22,376 bases of DNA from Bacillota bacterium (lineage in GTDB: Bacteria > Bacillota > Clostridia > Acetivibrionales > DSM-1351): the NCBI GenBank assembly GCA_023393115.1, contig JAEWMS010000046.1:1-22376 (forward strand). Direction: 5' to 3'. The notes under the pieces are model-generated. The model did no database searches, was not told where the DNA came from, and saw nothing but the letters and a program-made list of their open reading frames with translations. A program made the position numbers and the translations under genes. Positions 8,312 through 15,753 of the stretch are shown one piece after another. The first letter of the stretch is position 1; the number at the start of each line of letters is the position of its first letter.

Positions 8312-10143
8312 AGCACAACCCCCTCTTCGATTTTATTCACTGCAAGATAGTTCATAGCCTGTTTTGTGTACATATCTTCATAGGAACCTTTCATATTCAT
8401 TAATTCCTCATGGGTACCCTGTTCAATGAGCTCTCCCTGCTCAAACATAAACACCCTGTCCGCATTTCGTACAGATGACAGACGATGTGAGATAAATATC
8501 ATGGTTTTGTTTTTACTCTCTTCCATAATACTTTTATACAGTTCATATTCTGCAATAGGATCAAGAGCCGAAGATGGTTCATCAAATACTTTTATTGGAG
8601 TATTTTGTACAAACGCTCTTGCAACTACTATCTTCTGCAACTGCCCGCCAGAAAGAACAGCGCCATCCTCATCAAATTCTTTTGTAAGAATTGTATTTAT
8701 TCCATTTGAAAGTGTTTTCACCTTTTCATAAACTCCGGCCTTCTTCAAGGCCTCGATAACAGCTTCATCCTCTGCTTTAATCTTACGTCCCATCAGAACA
8801 TTGTCCTTCACTGAAAGTGCGAGCACCTTGTAATCCTGAAAAGCAGCAGCAAATAGTTGACGGTACGCCCGTAGGTTATATTCTTTTATATTTCTTCCAT
8901 TAACAAGAATTTCTCCCGAGGTAGGGTCATACAATCGGAATAACAGCTTGATAATAGTGGACTTACCAGCTCCGTTGTGCCCTACTATAGCTACTACACT
9001 ATTCCCTTCTATACGGAAATTTAAATTTTTCAAAGCATATTTACCATCTTTATATGAAAAGCTGACATTGCGGAATTCAATAGAAGTGATAACCTGATCG
9101 GGCATGATTCCATCCCAATCCTCTGGAATTACCTCCTTGTACTCAATAAAAGTACGTAGGTTATTTACAAACAGGCCATTTTTCATCGCCTCCACAATAT
9201 TATCAAAAAGCCTGATCAAAATCCAGGTAGCTGCAACCATGGTACTTGAGAGTACTGCTAATTCTGAAAGAGATACACTTTTAACAATCATGGCTTTATA
9301 CGCACCGTAAAGAAGTACTCCCTCGAAAATAATGGAAAAGGTAAATACGACTTTAAAAAATTCTATGGGGATTATCTTTGGTGCATATTTTTTTGCTATA
9401 TCAACTGTTCGTTTTAAAGCTTCTTCATACTTCTCCTTTATCAGCCTGTATACGTTTGATAATCGAATTTCCTTTGAGTATTCTGCAAGGTACATGACCC
9501 TGTTTACATATTGGAAAACTCGTTCATTCGGTATACCCTCCTTATAACGTTTCAATACTAATTTGTTCATGATTCCTCCAAAAACAAAGTTTCCAATTAT
9601 AGGGAATATCACAAATAACACAGCTACTTTATCAATATCATACATTGAGTAAAATACTACTATCGTTGCTAAGGAACCTGATAGGATACCCCACACACTC
9701 ATAACTACGCTTGTAATTTTATCTCCTGCCCCATCTATGGCCATAGTATATTTATCATAAAACTCTGAATCTTCAAAGCAGCTCAACTCAACATTTCTAG
9801 CCTTTTGATACAGTTTAAGGTAAAGCCCTTCATATATCTTTGTGCTGTTCAACGGAAATGTAACATTGGTGATATAGCTTCTGTACAGTCCAATTAAGCA
9901 AAATGTAAGGCCACATAATAGAATGAAAAAAAGAATATTCTGAAAACTTGTTTTCTTTTCAAAAGCATTCACAAGATACCTCATAAAAATTGCACTATAA
10001 AACACCCATTCAAAATAATCTAAAAAGGAAGATATCAAAGCATGTATTACACTTTGTCTTCCGGTATTCCATGCAATTTTAATGGCGTAAAAATTATTTT
10101 TTATTGAAGCTAAATTTGAAATCTCTTTTTGTTTTTTCTCCAT
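8308..10143 (-). CDS. ABC exporter half-transporter A (permease plus ATPase)
   Basis: A 611-residue partner of the following half-transporter. It has an N-terminal membrane domain of about six helices (to ~330) and a nucleotide-binding domain with Walker A GHNGAGKST, Q-loop AFQDYKV, signature LSGGQLQK, Walker B IKVFDEP with catalytic Glu, and H-loop ISHRLSS. Both halves therefore look able to hydrolyse ATP, unlike many heterodimers where one site is degenerate. The coupling region reads LSCFEDSEFYDKY. I chose the start at 10143, which has AGGAGG six bases upstream; the frame also runs back to an ATG at 10182 without support. The C-terminal tail (AVNKIEEGVVL) ends in the ATGA overlap with its partner. 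Substrate unknown. Confidence 0.9.
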   Translation of the reverse strand: MEKKQKEISNLASIKNNFYAIKIAWNTGRQSVIHALISSFLDYFEWVFYSAIFMRYLVNAFEKKTSFQNILFFILLCGLTFCLIGLYRSYITNVTFPLNSTKIYEGLYLKLYQKARNVELSCFEDSEFYDKYTMAIDGAGDKITSVVMSVWGILSGSLATIVVFYSMYDIDKVAVLFVIFPIIGNFVFGGIMNKLVLKRYKEGIPNERVFQYVNRVMYLAEYSKEIRLSNVYRLIKEKYEEALKRTVDIAKKYAPKIIPIEFFKVVFTFSIIFEGVLLYGAYKAMIVKSVSLSELAVLSSTMVAATWILIRLFDNIVEAMKNGLFVNNLRTFIEYKEVIPEDWDGIMPDQVITSIEFRNVSFSYKDGKYALKNLNFRIEGNSVVAIVGHNGAGKSTIIKLLFRLYDPTSGEILVNGRNIKEYNLRAYRQLFAAAFQDYKVLALSVKDNVLMGRKIKAEDEAVIEALKKAGVYEKVKTLSNGINTILTKEFDEDGAVLSGGQLQKIVVARAFVQNTPIKVFDEPSSALDPIAEYELYKSIMEESKNKTMIFISHRLSSVRNADRVFMFEQGELIEQGTHEELMNMKGSYEDMYTKQAMNYLAVNKIEEGVVL

Positions 10144-10485
10144 AGAAATCCTCCTAGTAAAAGGACAGTAGCGTGAACACAATAAATGTTATTAGCTGAG
10201 AATATCAAATTTATGTTTCAGAAATCTGCTGTCATGAAAAATAATAACTATTTAGACTGATGTGAAAGCCCTTTTACACATCTCTATAAAATATAACAAA
10301 ATATAACTTTTGTGTAAATAGATATATTAATTATAGAAATTTGTTAGGACTAAGTCTTGCCGGGCCTTCCTGGCCTGTTCAGCGAAGGCCTATTAAGAAT
10401 AACGATACACTTTATCTGTCATTTTTAATAAGATTGGATGTATAATAAGGACTGAAGATTAACTAGGGATGGAGACAAATCTTTA
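10144..10485. other. Divergent intergenic region with two inverted repeats
   Basis: No convincing gene is present in these 342 bases. TTTACACA (10273-10280) and TGTGTAAA (10311-10318) are perfect inverted complements around a tandem 10-bp repeat, AAAATATAAC twice (10288-10307). GGCCTTC (10363-10369) pairs with GAAGGCC (10384-10390) in a GC-rich hairpin that is not followed by T and so is not a terminator. A TATAAT at 10441-10446 could be the -10 box of the methyltransferase, but no good -35 box precedes it. Confidence 0.5.
10150..10155 (-). promoter_or_regulatory. Ribosome binding site fixing the ABC half-transporter A start at 10143
   Basis: A perfect AGGAGG on the minus strand, six bases before ATG 10143. 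It excludes the 13-residue longer frame. Confidence 0.75.
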
Positions 10486-11100
10486 ATGGACGAACAGTTT
10501 TACGAAAAACTATTTATTATTAGAACATCAGGCGAGCAAAAAGGATTTAATGAGTCAATTCACTATCACAGATACGAGCCGACCTCTTATTCCGCTTTAG
10601 AAGTATTAGCAGAAGAATATGCCTTTTCTGCAGCTGATGATATAGTTGACTTCGGTTGTGGTAAGGGAAGGTTTAGCTTTTATATTAATCATTTTTTTAG
10701 TTCTAAAGTTACAGGAATAGAAATGAGTAAATTCTTCTATAAACAAGCTGTTGAAAACCAGAGGAACTATTCTCAAACTAATAGAAACAAGGGGGATAAC
10801 CTGTTCTTCCTAAACTGTCTGGCAGAGGATTATTATGTTACTGAGACTAATAACAAGTTTTATTTTTTTAATCCCTTTTCCATGCAAATATTTGCAAAGG
10901 TAGTAAAGAATATTTTGTCCTCTACTGGGATAAATAAAAGAACTGTTGATATAATTCTTTATTATCCTTCAAAGGACTATATCTACTTTTTGGACAACAA
11001 TTCTGTTTTCCGGCTTGTAAATGAGATAAAAGTTCCTGGTATGTACAGCACTGACCCTGGACATAGGTTTTTAATTTACAGGGCTGAAGGAAATATATAA
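10486..11100 (+). CDS. Class I SAM-dependent methyltransferase
   Basis: A 204-residue cytosolic protein with a Rossmann-type methyltransferase core. Motif I is VDFGCGKGRFSFY (about 54-66), the SAM-binding glycine loop. Motif II is GIEMS with Glu79 for the ribose hydroxyls. Motif IV is FYFFNPFS (about 125-132), which resembles the NPP[FY]-type motif of amino- or oxygen-methylating enzymes. No separate substrate domain is present beyond about 45 N-terminal residues, so the substrate cannot be named. GGAG lies 11 bases before the ATG, longer than usual. It is monocistronic: divergent from the ABC exporter and closed by a strong terminator. Confidence 0.85.
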   Translation: MDEQFYEKLFIIRTSGEQKGFNESIHYHRYEPTSYSALEVLAEEYAFSAADDIVDFGCGKGRFSFYINHFFSSKVTGIEMSKFFYKQAVENQRNYSQTNRNKGDNLFFLNCLAEDYYVTETNNKFYFFNPFSMQIFAKVVKNILSSTGINKRTVDIILYYPSKDYIYFLDNNSVFRLVNEIKVPGMYSTDPGHRFLIYRAEGNI

Positions 11101-11125
11101 ATGCTCCTAAGAGCTGAAGGTGTAT

Positions 11126-11172
11126 AAAAACCCGGTTCTGAACCTGTTGAAAAGGTTCAGAACCGGGTTTTT
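11126..11172. terminator. Strong bidirectional intrinsic terminator
   Basis: A perfect 19-bp stem (11126-11144 with 11154-11172) around a 9-base loop. The GC-rich core ACCCGGTTCTGAACC is flanked by A5 on the left and T5 on the right, so it can stop transcription from both sides: the methyltransferase (plus) and the isomerase (minus). Confidence 0.92.
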
Positions 11173-11226
11173 CACGCACAATATATAAAACTTTATATAA
11201 TCAATATAATCATCATTTCATAATTA

Positions 11227-12708
11227 TTATGCAAATGGATTTTCGTCCTTATAAAGCATGGATTTTGGCTGATTGAAAGCAACATCCTCAACTCCCAGAA
11301 GCTTCATTGTTGCAAACAGTACCTTACCTGTGTGCTTGAAGGCAACTCCTCCATGGTGTGGGTATCTCTTAGCAATCAATACATGTCTGTAGAATCTGCC
11401 CATCTCTTTGATTGCAAATACACCAATTCCACCAAAAGATTTTGGATCAACGTCAATAATTTCTCCTTCAGCAACATAGCTTTTCAACTGACAGTCTGCT
11501 GTTCCCTGAAGTCTAAAGAATGTAATCTCTCCAGGTCTGATTGTTCCTTCAAGTGTTCCTCTTGATATATCGGGTTCCTTATCAGGCTCAAGCAGTCTGT
11601 GCATTATGAGCTGATACTTCATTGCATGGTTCTTCATCATGCAGGAAGGTGTATTTCCGCAGTGGAAGCCCATGAACAGGTCTGTAAGTGAGTAGCCCTC
11701 TAACAATTTCTTGTTATTATTGTACATATCCTTAGGTACTGAGTTGTTTATGTCAAGAAGTGTTGCAGGCATTTGTGTAGCACAAGTAATTATGTATTCG
11801 CTTAAAGCACCATAAATATCTGTTTCACAAGCTACAGGGATTCCTTTTGCTGCCAGTCTTGAATTTACATAGCATGGAACAAATCCGAACTGTGTTTGGA
11901 ATGCAGGCCAGCATTTGTTTGCAAATACAACATATTCGGAGGCACCTTTATTTTCTTCTACCCAATCCAATAAAGTAAGCTCGTATTGTGCCAACTTAGG
12001 AAGAATCCCAGGATATCCGTTTCCACCTTTTAATTCCTCTTCCATTTCTTTAACTAAAGAAGGGATTCTTGGGTCATCCTTATGCTTGTTATATGCTTCA
12101 AAAAGATCTAGTTCTGAATTTTCCATTATCTCGACACCCAGGTCAAACAATGGTTTGATTGGAGCATTACATGCAACAAAGTTGAATGGTCTTGGGCCAA
12201 AGCTGAATATCTTTAATTTTGAAAGTCCAAGTAGAATTCTTGCGATGTTTTCAAAGTCAGCTATCATATCTGCTACATCCTTGGAATCTCCAACAGGATA
12301 TTCAGGAATATATGGATTCAATTTTCTGAGGCCAAGGTTATAAGAAGCATTAAGCATACCGCAATATGCATCTCCACGGCCACCAATAAGATTATTTTCA
12401 GTTTCTTCAGCTGCTGCTACAAACATAACAGGTCCGTCAAACTTTTGTGCCAGAATGGTTTCAGGTCCTTCAGGTCCGAAGTTTCCAAGGTATACAACAA
12501 GTGAATTTACATCTGCATCTTTTAATTCCTTCAGAGCTTTTAATACATCACACTCATTCTCAACTACAGTACCAGCCTGAAAGATTTCAATGCCTTTTTC
12601 ATTACAGGCCTTAACAACTGCGTTTCTTCTTTCCCTGCTCAATTCAGCAGGGAAGCAGTCTCTGCTCACAGCAACAATTCCTAATTTTACTTTAGGTACA
12701 TTATTCAT
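11227..12708 (-). CDS. L-fucose/L-arabinose isomerase-family protein
   Basis: A 493-residue cytosolic aldose-ketose isomerase of the FucI/AraA superfamily. Glu295 (in ACETDIYGAL) and Asp319 (in ATLLDINNS) are 24 residues apart, the same spacing as the metal ligands Glu337 and Asp361 of Escherichia coli FucI. A His-rich stretch near the C-terminus (YPHHGGVAFKH, about 449-459) or His349 (FHCGN) could supply the third ligand. It is about 100 residues shorter than E. coli FucI. The substrate is probably L-fucose, D-arabinose or a related pentose/deoxyhexose, not fixed by sequence. AAGGGGGC precedes the ATG by about 11 bases. It lies 19 bases after a 37-codon ORF and shares its promoter. No kinase, aldolase or sugar transporter gene is adjacent. 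Confidence 0.88.
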   Translation of the reverse strand: MNNVPKVKLGIVAVSRDCFPAELSRERRNAVVKACNEKGIEIFQAGTVVENECDVLKALKELKDADVNSLVVYLGNFGPEGPETILAQKFDGPVMFVAAAEETENNLIGGRGDAYCGMLNASYNLGLRKLNPYIPEYPVGDSKDVADMIADFENIARILLGLSKLKIFSFGPRPFNFVACNAPIKPLFDLGVEIMENSELDLFEAYNKHKDDPRIPSLVKEMEEELKGGNGYPGILPKLAQYELTLLDWVEENKGASEYVVFANKCWPAFQTQFGFVPCYVNSRLAAKGIPVACETDIYGALSEYIITCATQMPATLLDINNSVPKDMYNNNKKLLEGYSLTDLFMGFHCGNTPSCMMKNHAMKYQLIMHRLLEPDKEPDISRGTLEGTIRPGEITFFRLQGTADCQLKSYVAEGEIIDVDPKSFGGIGVFAIKEMGRFYRHVLIAKRYPHHGGVAFKHTGKVLFATMKLLGVEDVAFNQPKSMLYKDENPFA

Positions 12709-12727
12709 TACAATTTAGCCCCCTTAA

Positions 12728-12841
12728 TTATTTTCTATTAATGTATCTACCCACCGCAGCACTCATACGCACAAGTTCAAGATTATCATACAACTTCTTT
12801 GAATATTGCATGATAAATAGCAAATATAGCTCTTCGTCCAT
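12728..12841 (-). CDS. Small ORF (37 codons) leading the isomerase gene
   Basis: ATG at 12841 has AGGAAG about five bases upstream and the frame ends at TAA 12728, 19 bases before the isomerase start. The start lies about 24 bases after the inferred transcription start, so it is the first frame on the message. The peptide begins MDEELYLLFIMQYSKKLY, is mixed hydrophobic and basic, and ends in GRYINRK; there is no clear signal peptide and no run of fucose- or arabinose-specific codons. It could be a small protein in its own right or a leader whose translation affects the isomerase. I do not recognise a family. Not recognised from any annotation known to me. Confidence 0.5.
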   Translation of the reverse strand: MDEELYLLFIMQYSKKLYDNLELVRMSAAVGRYINRK

Positions 12842-12871
12842 ATACTTCCTGCAACTTGTGCATACATCATA

Positions 12872-12899
12872 ATTATACAGCAATATTAAATTAGTTCAA
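12872..12899 (-). promoter_or_regulatory. Sigma-A promoter of the small ORF and isomerase
   Basis: On the minus strand TTGAAC (12899-12894), a 16-base spacer and a perfect TATAAT (12877-12872). The expected transcription start is near 12865. Confidence 0.65.
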
Positions 12900-12906
12900 T
12901 ATTGAA
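12895..12906. promoter_or_regulatory. 12-bp palindrome on the -35 box, possible operator
   Basis: TTCAATATTGAA is a perfect palindrome that overlaps five of the six -35 bases of the isomerase promoter. A repressor bound there would block RNA polymerase. The regulator is unknown. Confidence 0.35.
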
Positions 12907-12935
12907 AAAAGGAATTTTGTGATTGTAGATTTCAA

Positions 12936-12976
12936 TAAAAAATCCAAATCAAAACCTCTGCAGGTTTGATCTGGAT
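12936..12976 (-). terminator. Intrinsic terminator of the SnoaL-like gene
   Basis: On the minus strand a stem of about 14 pairs (12976-12962 with 12957-12942), with one mismatch and one bulged base, and a 4-base loop. A run of six U follows. It lies 22 bases after the SnoaL-like stop codon and insulates the isomerase promoter. Confidence 0.75.
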
Positions 12977-12998
12977 ATCTTATTAATTCCTTTTTCGT

Positions 12999-13412
12999 TT
13001 ATAGACTTGGTTGAATTATTTTTGCTTCGAACAGAGTTTCAAATGTATTTACAGCTCCGCCATGTTCAACAATTTTACCATCGACAATTTTATCAATGTC
13101 AACACCGGTAAAAACAAGTTTTTTACCGGTCGGCTTCATATTTAACCATTCGCCTTTATGTGTACCTTCAGTTATAATCTCTGAAATAACATAGTCTCCG
13201 TCACAATACTGGCGAATTACTTTGATTGTTAGGTCCGGATAGGTTTTTCTAACATCAATTAGATGTTGCTTCATTCCTTCAACTCCTACCGGAATAATCT
13301 CTTCACCGATTCTTATTGTGCAATCCTTAGAAACAAACTTGTCAAACTGATCTATCAGTGCATTTGAAGAAATAACCTCATAGAAATGTTTTATGATTTC
13401 TTTATTATCCAT
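12999..13412 (-). CDS. SnoaL-like / NTF2-fold protein (ester cyclase family)
   Basis: A 137-residue small soluble protein with the SnoaL/ketosteroid-isomerase-like pattern: N-terminal helices (MDNKEIIKHFYEVISSN), FVSKDCTIRIG, a middle GVEGMKQHLIDVRKTYPDL typical of SnoaL-like ester cyclases, then beta strands (YVISEIITEGTHKGEW, KLVFTGVDIDKIVDGKIVEH). Members are cyclases, hydrolases, isomerases or non-catalytic binding proteins with a cone-shaped pocket. Nothing nearby (no polyketide genes) points to a substrate. AAGGAGG lies five bases before the ATG. It has its own promoter and terminator, so it is a single-gene unit. The fold call is fairly sure; the activity is not. Confidence 0.8.
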   Translation of the reverse strand: MDNKEIIKHFYEVISSNALIDQFDKFVSKDCTIRIGEEIIPVGVEGMKQHLIDVRKTYPDLTIKVIRQYCDGDYVISEIITEGTHKGEWLNMKPTGKKLVFTGVDIDKIVDGKIVEHGGAVNTFETLFEAKIIQPSL

Positions 13413-13443
13413 AATGTCCTCCTTTTATGTACTAATTTTACTT

Positions 13444-13472
13444 ATATTACATTAAACAGGAACTCATATCAA
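13444..13472 (-). promoter_or_regulatory. Sigma-A promoter of the SnoaL-like gene
   Basis: On the minus strand TTGATA (13472-13467), a 17-base spacer ending in TG, then TAATAT (13449-13444). Transcription would begin about 25 bases before the ATG. Confidence 0.5.
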
Positions 13473-13497
13473 CATAAATTTGAGTGTTATTCTCTTT

Positions 13498-14550
13498 TCA
13501 ATTAAAAGTAGTACCGGTGAAGTCAATATCCGAGTAAAGAACATTATTAATTGAACCATTATTCTTGAACACACAATTTGCAAACCTTATTCCACTCGAT
13601 AAATTAACCAAGAATACTTCGTTTACTTTATTATCTGTAACTTCACATTTACTGAAGACTATATTAGTCGAAGAATTTATATCAAATAAACTGTATTCTT
13701 CACATTTTCTGACTATACTATTGATAAACTTAAAATTATTACAGTTACTTATTGTCATTGCTCCATAGGTACACTCTTCAATGATTGAGTTAGAGAAGTT
13801 TAAGTTCTCTGTATATTGTGCAATAATGCCATATGTTCCACAACCATATAGAATACTTTCTGATATATTTATATTCTTTGATGAAATAAAGTTAAAGACA
13901 CCTCCTACACAATGACCCTTTTCAATTGTATGCCCGGCTTTAATATTTTTTATTGTTATTTTATCGCAGTATAAAAAAGTGAGAACATTTGCATATCTAG
14001 GCTCTACAACTATTTCGACGGGTTTATTCCCAATTCCCTCTATAGTTAAATTTGAAATCCCATCCATTATAAGTTCTTTGCCATCAAATACTTCTTCCCA
14101 GTGAATGTTTTCAGTATTATAGTCTTGTTTTAATTCAGATAAATTATATATTCCTGGTTTCAGTTTTATATGCTTGTTTGAGCCAAGTGCGGCAAATAGT
14201 TCATTAACAGTAGAAACCGTAACTTCTTCAACCTTACTATCTGGTTTTTTACCTATGTAAACACTCTTTGTCTTACCATCCCAACTTACATCTTTCCCTA
14301 ACGCCTTACTCAATGCTGCAACAGGTAAGTATGTCACACCATTTGAAATAAAGGGCTTAATAACTTCACCGTTAGCATCCTTTGGTTGAATAAGCGCTCC
14401 ATCTACAAATATTTTTATGTTATCATATACTACTGGTATCGTGCTTTTAATAGGTGATTCTAAAGCAGTTACACCTATTACTGCAATACCGAAAATTATA
14501 GCGAAAACTATTCCTGAAAAAAATCCTTTTACTTTATCCTTGTTTATCAT
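13498..14550 (-). CDS. Exported stalk-domain and beta-helix surface protein
   Basis: A 350-residue protein. The N-terminal hydrophobic segment (GFFSGIVFAIIFGIAVIGV, about 9-27) is a signal peptide or membrane anchor. A stalk domain of the copper amine oxidase N-terminal type covers about 40-105: IKIFVDGALIQP, GVTYLPVAALSKALGKDV, SWDGKTKSVYIG. From about 115 to the end is a right-handed parallel beta-helix with short repeated rungs such as NLTIEGI, KITIKNIKAG, NINISESILYGCG, NLNFSNSIIEECT and NFKFINSIVRKCE. Such helices bind or cleave polysaccharides, but no catalytic signature is evident. The start at 14550 has GGAGGG six bases upstream; a longer frame from 14625 overlaps the preceding gene and is rejected. 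It is last in a three-gene surface cluster. Confidence 0.85.
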   Translation of the reverse strand: MINKDKVKGFFSGIVFAIIFGIAVIGVTALESPIKSTIPVVYDNIKIFVDGALIQPKDANGEVIKPFISNGVTYLPVAALSKALGKDVSWDGKTKSVYIGKKPDSKVEEVTVSTVNELFAALGSNKHIKLKPGIYNLSELKQDYNTENIHWEEVFDGKELIMDGISNLTIEGIGNKPVEIVVEPRYANVLTFLYCDKITIKNIKAGHTIEKGHCVGGVFNFISSKNINISESILYGCGTYGIIAQYTENLNFSNSIIEECTYGAMTISNCNNFKFINSIVRKCEEYSLFDINSSTNIVFSKCEVTDNKVNEVFLVNLSSGIRFANCVFKNNGSINNVLYSDIDFTGTTFN

Positions 14551-14556
14551 ACAAGT

Positions 14557-14562
14557 CCCTCC
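14557..14562 (-). promoter_or_regulatory. Ribosome binding site fixing the beta-helix protein start at 14550
   Basis: GGAGGG on the minus strand, six bases before ATG 14550. The 25-residue longer frame lacks such a site and would run into the upstream gene. Confidence 0.7.
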
Positions 14563-14584
14563 ATAAAACATAGTACTTACTAAG

Positions 14585-14848
14585 TTAATTTGATGAAAAT
14601 GAAGAAATAAGCCCATATAAAACATATCCTAATGGAAATAATATGAATATAATTCCTAAAATTATAGGTGTAATATTAAATAATGGTTTTGATACACTAT
14701 CTTTTACATTCATCTGCTTAAGATAAATTTTGTTCATCGCTACACCAGTACTACCCATAATTATAAGACATATACCTATAAAACAAATAAAAACGATAAT
14801 TATACCAATAATAGCTGCTAAAAATGGTAGAATAAATAAAAAACCCAT
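14585..14848 (-). CDS. Small membrane protein, unrecognised (two helices)
   Basis: An 87-residue protein with an N-terminal hydrophobic stretch (FLFILPFLAAIIGIIIVFIC, extending to about residue 32), a hydrophilic middle (MNKIYLKQMNVKDSVSK) and a second hydrophobic segment (ITPIILGIIFILFPLGYVLY), ending in SSFSSN. Both ends are probably on the same side of the membrane. GGGAAG lies about eight bases before the ATG. It starts 12 bases after the preceding small membrane gene and ends 34 bases before the stalk/beta-helix gene, so all three are likely cotranscribed. I do not recognise a family. A subunit that anchors or exports its surface neighbour is a guess only. Confidence 0.7.
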   Translation of the reverse strand: MGFLFILPFLAAIIGIIIVFICFIGICLIIMGSTGVAMNKIYLKQMNVKDSVSKPLFNITPIILGIIFILFPLGYVLYGLISSFSSN

Positions 14849-14860
14849 CCAATCACTTCC

Positions 14861-15094
14861 CTATAAATTATTTAAGATCAATAGACCTGCAATTACATAA
14901 CACAAAGTTATTAATATTCCCATCCACATATGTACAGCAGAAAGTAACCAATAACCAAACTTCACTTTTTTAACCGACGTATCAAAACGTTTGCTCATCT
15001 TCATACCTTTATATCCTCGTATTACTGCCATAACAGACAATATAAGGATAACCGCTAGAACTAAAAGTATAAGTACATTTCCAAGTGGTATCAT
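14861..15094 (-). CDS. Small membrane protein, unrecognised (two helices)
   Basis: A 77-residue protein with a first hydrophobic helix (NVLILLVLAVILILSVMAVI), a basic loop (RGYKGMKMSKRF...VKKVKFGYW) and a second helix (WMGILITLCYVIAGLLIL). The message has ATGATG: AAAGGAGG lies six bases before the second ATG (15094) but only three before the first (15097), so I take the second; the difference is one residue. It is the first gene of a probable three-gene unit with the 87-residue membrane protein and the stalk/beta-helix protein. Family unknown. The tight spacing and good ribosome site argue that it is real. Confidence 0.7.
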   Translation of the reverse strand: MIPLGNVLILLVLAVILILSVMAVIRGYKGMKMSKRFDTSVKKVKFGYWLLSAVHMWMGILITLCYVIAGLLILNNL

Positions 15095-15178
15095 CATTTT
15101 CCTCCTTTGTCACTGAAGATTTTCTCAATTTATATCTATCTCAACTTACATTCTTAGAGTTCAGAACTTTCATCTGCT

Positions 15179-15250
15179 TATGTTCCGAAAGTCCCGGTTT
15201 TATTTTACATCTTTTAACAGTAAAATGGAATAAAATCTTTAGGGAACATA
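15179..15250. repeat. 72-base nested inverted repeat
   Basis: The outer arms TATGTTCC (15179-15186) and GGAACATA (15243-15250) are perfect complements. Inside, AAAG pairs with CTTT, and ATTTTAC (15202-15208) with GTAAAAT (15220-15226). It begins three bases after the stop of the split transglutaminase gene. It lacks a terminal U run, so it is not a classic terminator. Confidence 0.45.
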
Positions 15251-15253
15251 CCT

Positions 15254-15753
15254 TTAATCCTTTGGTTTTCTAATTGTTAATGTATACAAATCCTTCTTAG
15301 CATCATATTTCAAATCATAATCTTCGCTTGATTTTCTAATAAAATTCATGAATCTAATATCCGGTTTAAGTTTTTTATCAGCCATTCTAAATGTTAGTTG
15401 GGGGTAAAAATACTTTCTATTAACATATATTCTGAGCTCATCCTGAGTTTTGATATTCATTGGATCTATTTCAGGATACTTTGTTTCGTCCGGATTTCCC
15501 ATACGAGGTGTATGAGTACCAGTAAAATACTGCTTATCCTTTAAATAATATTGGTATGAAATCTTTTTTGGATCACCATCATCCCATGTAGTATCAACAA
15601 ATTTCCAGTCCCCGTTCAGATACACCACATTCCATACGTGTCCTACTGTACTTGCGTAAGAATATCCACTCTCCACAAGACAAGGTATTGAGGCTCTATC
15701 ACATAAAAACATGAACAACAGTGCGTAATTTTCACATACACCTTTTCCTTTGT
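15254..15753 (-). pseudogene. C-terminal part of a split transglutaminase-like protein (catalytic domain)
   Basis: This frame carries the whole transglutaminase-like core: the nucleophile in KGVCENYALLFMFLC (Cys near 15738), His in TVGHVWNVVYLNGDW and Asp in FVDTTWDDGDP, the expected Cys-His-Asp order. A further ~80 residues follow, ending in TLTIRKPKD. There is no ribosome site or proper start before the Cys; the first ATG (15718) falls after the catalytic Cys, so this piece cannot be an active gene by itself. It must be the continuation of the upstream frame, from which it is offset by two bases. If the offset is repaired, the product is about 443 residues and secreted. Confidence 0.75.

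Noticed and set aside
10922..11179. 85-codon minus-strand frame opposite the methyltransferase end
   Set aside because: It starts inside the strong terminator stem and is antisense to the methyltransferase.
11915..12343. 142-codon plus-strand frame opposite the isomerase
   Set aside because: Antisense to a conserved enzyme; no ribosome site or motif.
14551..14625. Longer N-terminus for the beta-helix protein
   Set aside because: It would overlap the 87-residue membrane gene and remove the signal peptide from the N-terminus; the GGAGGG site supports 14550.
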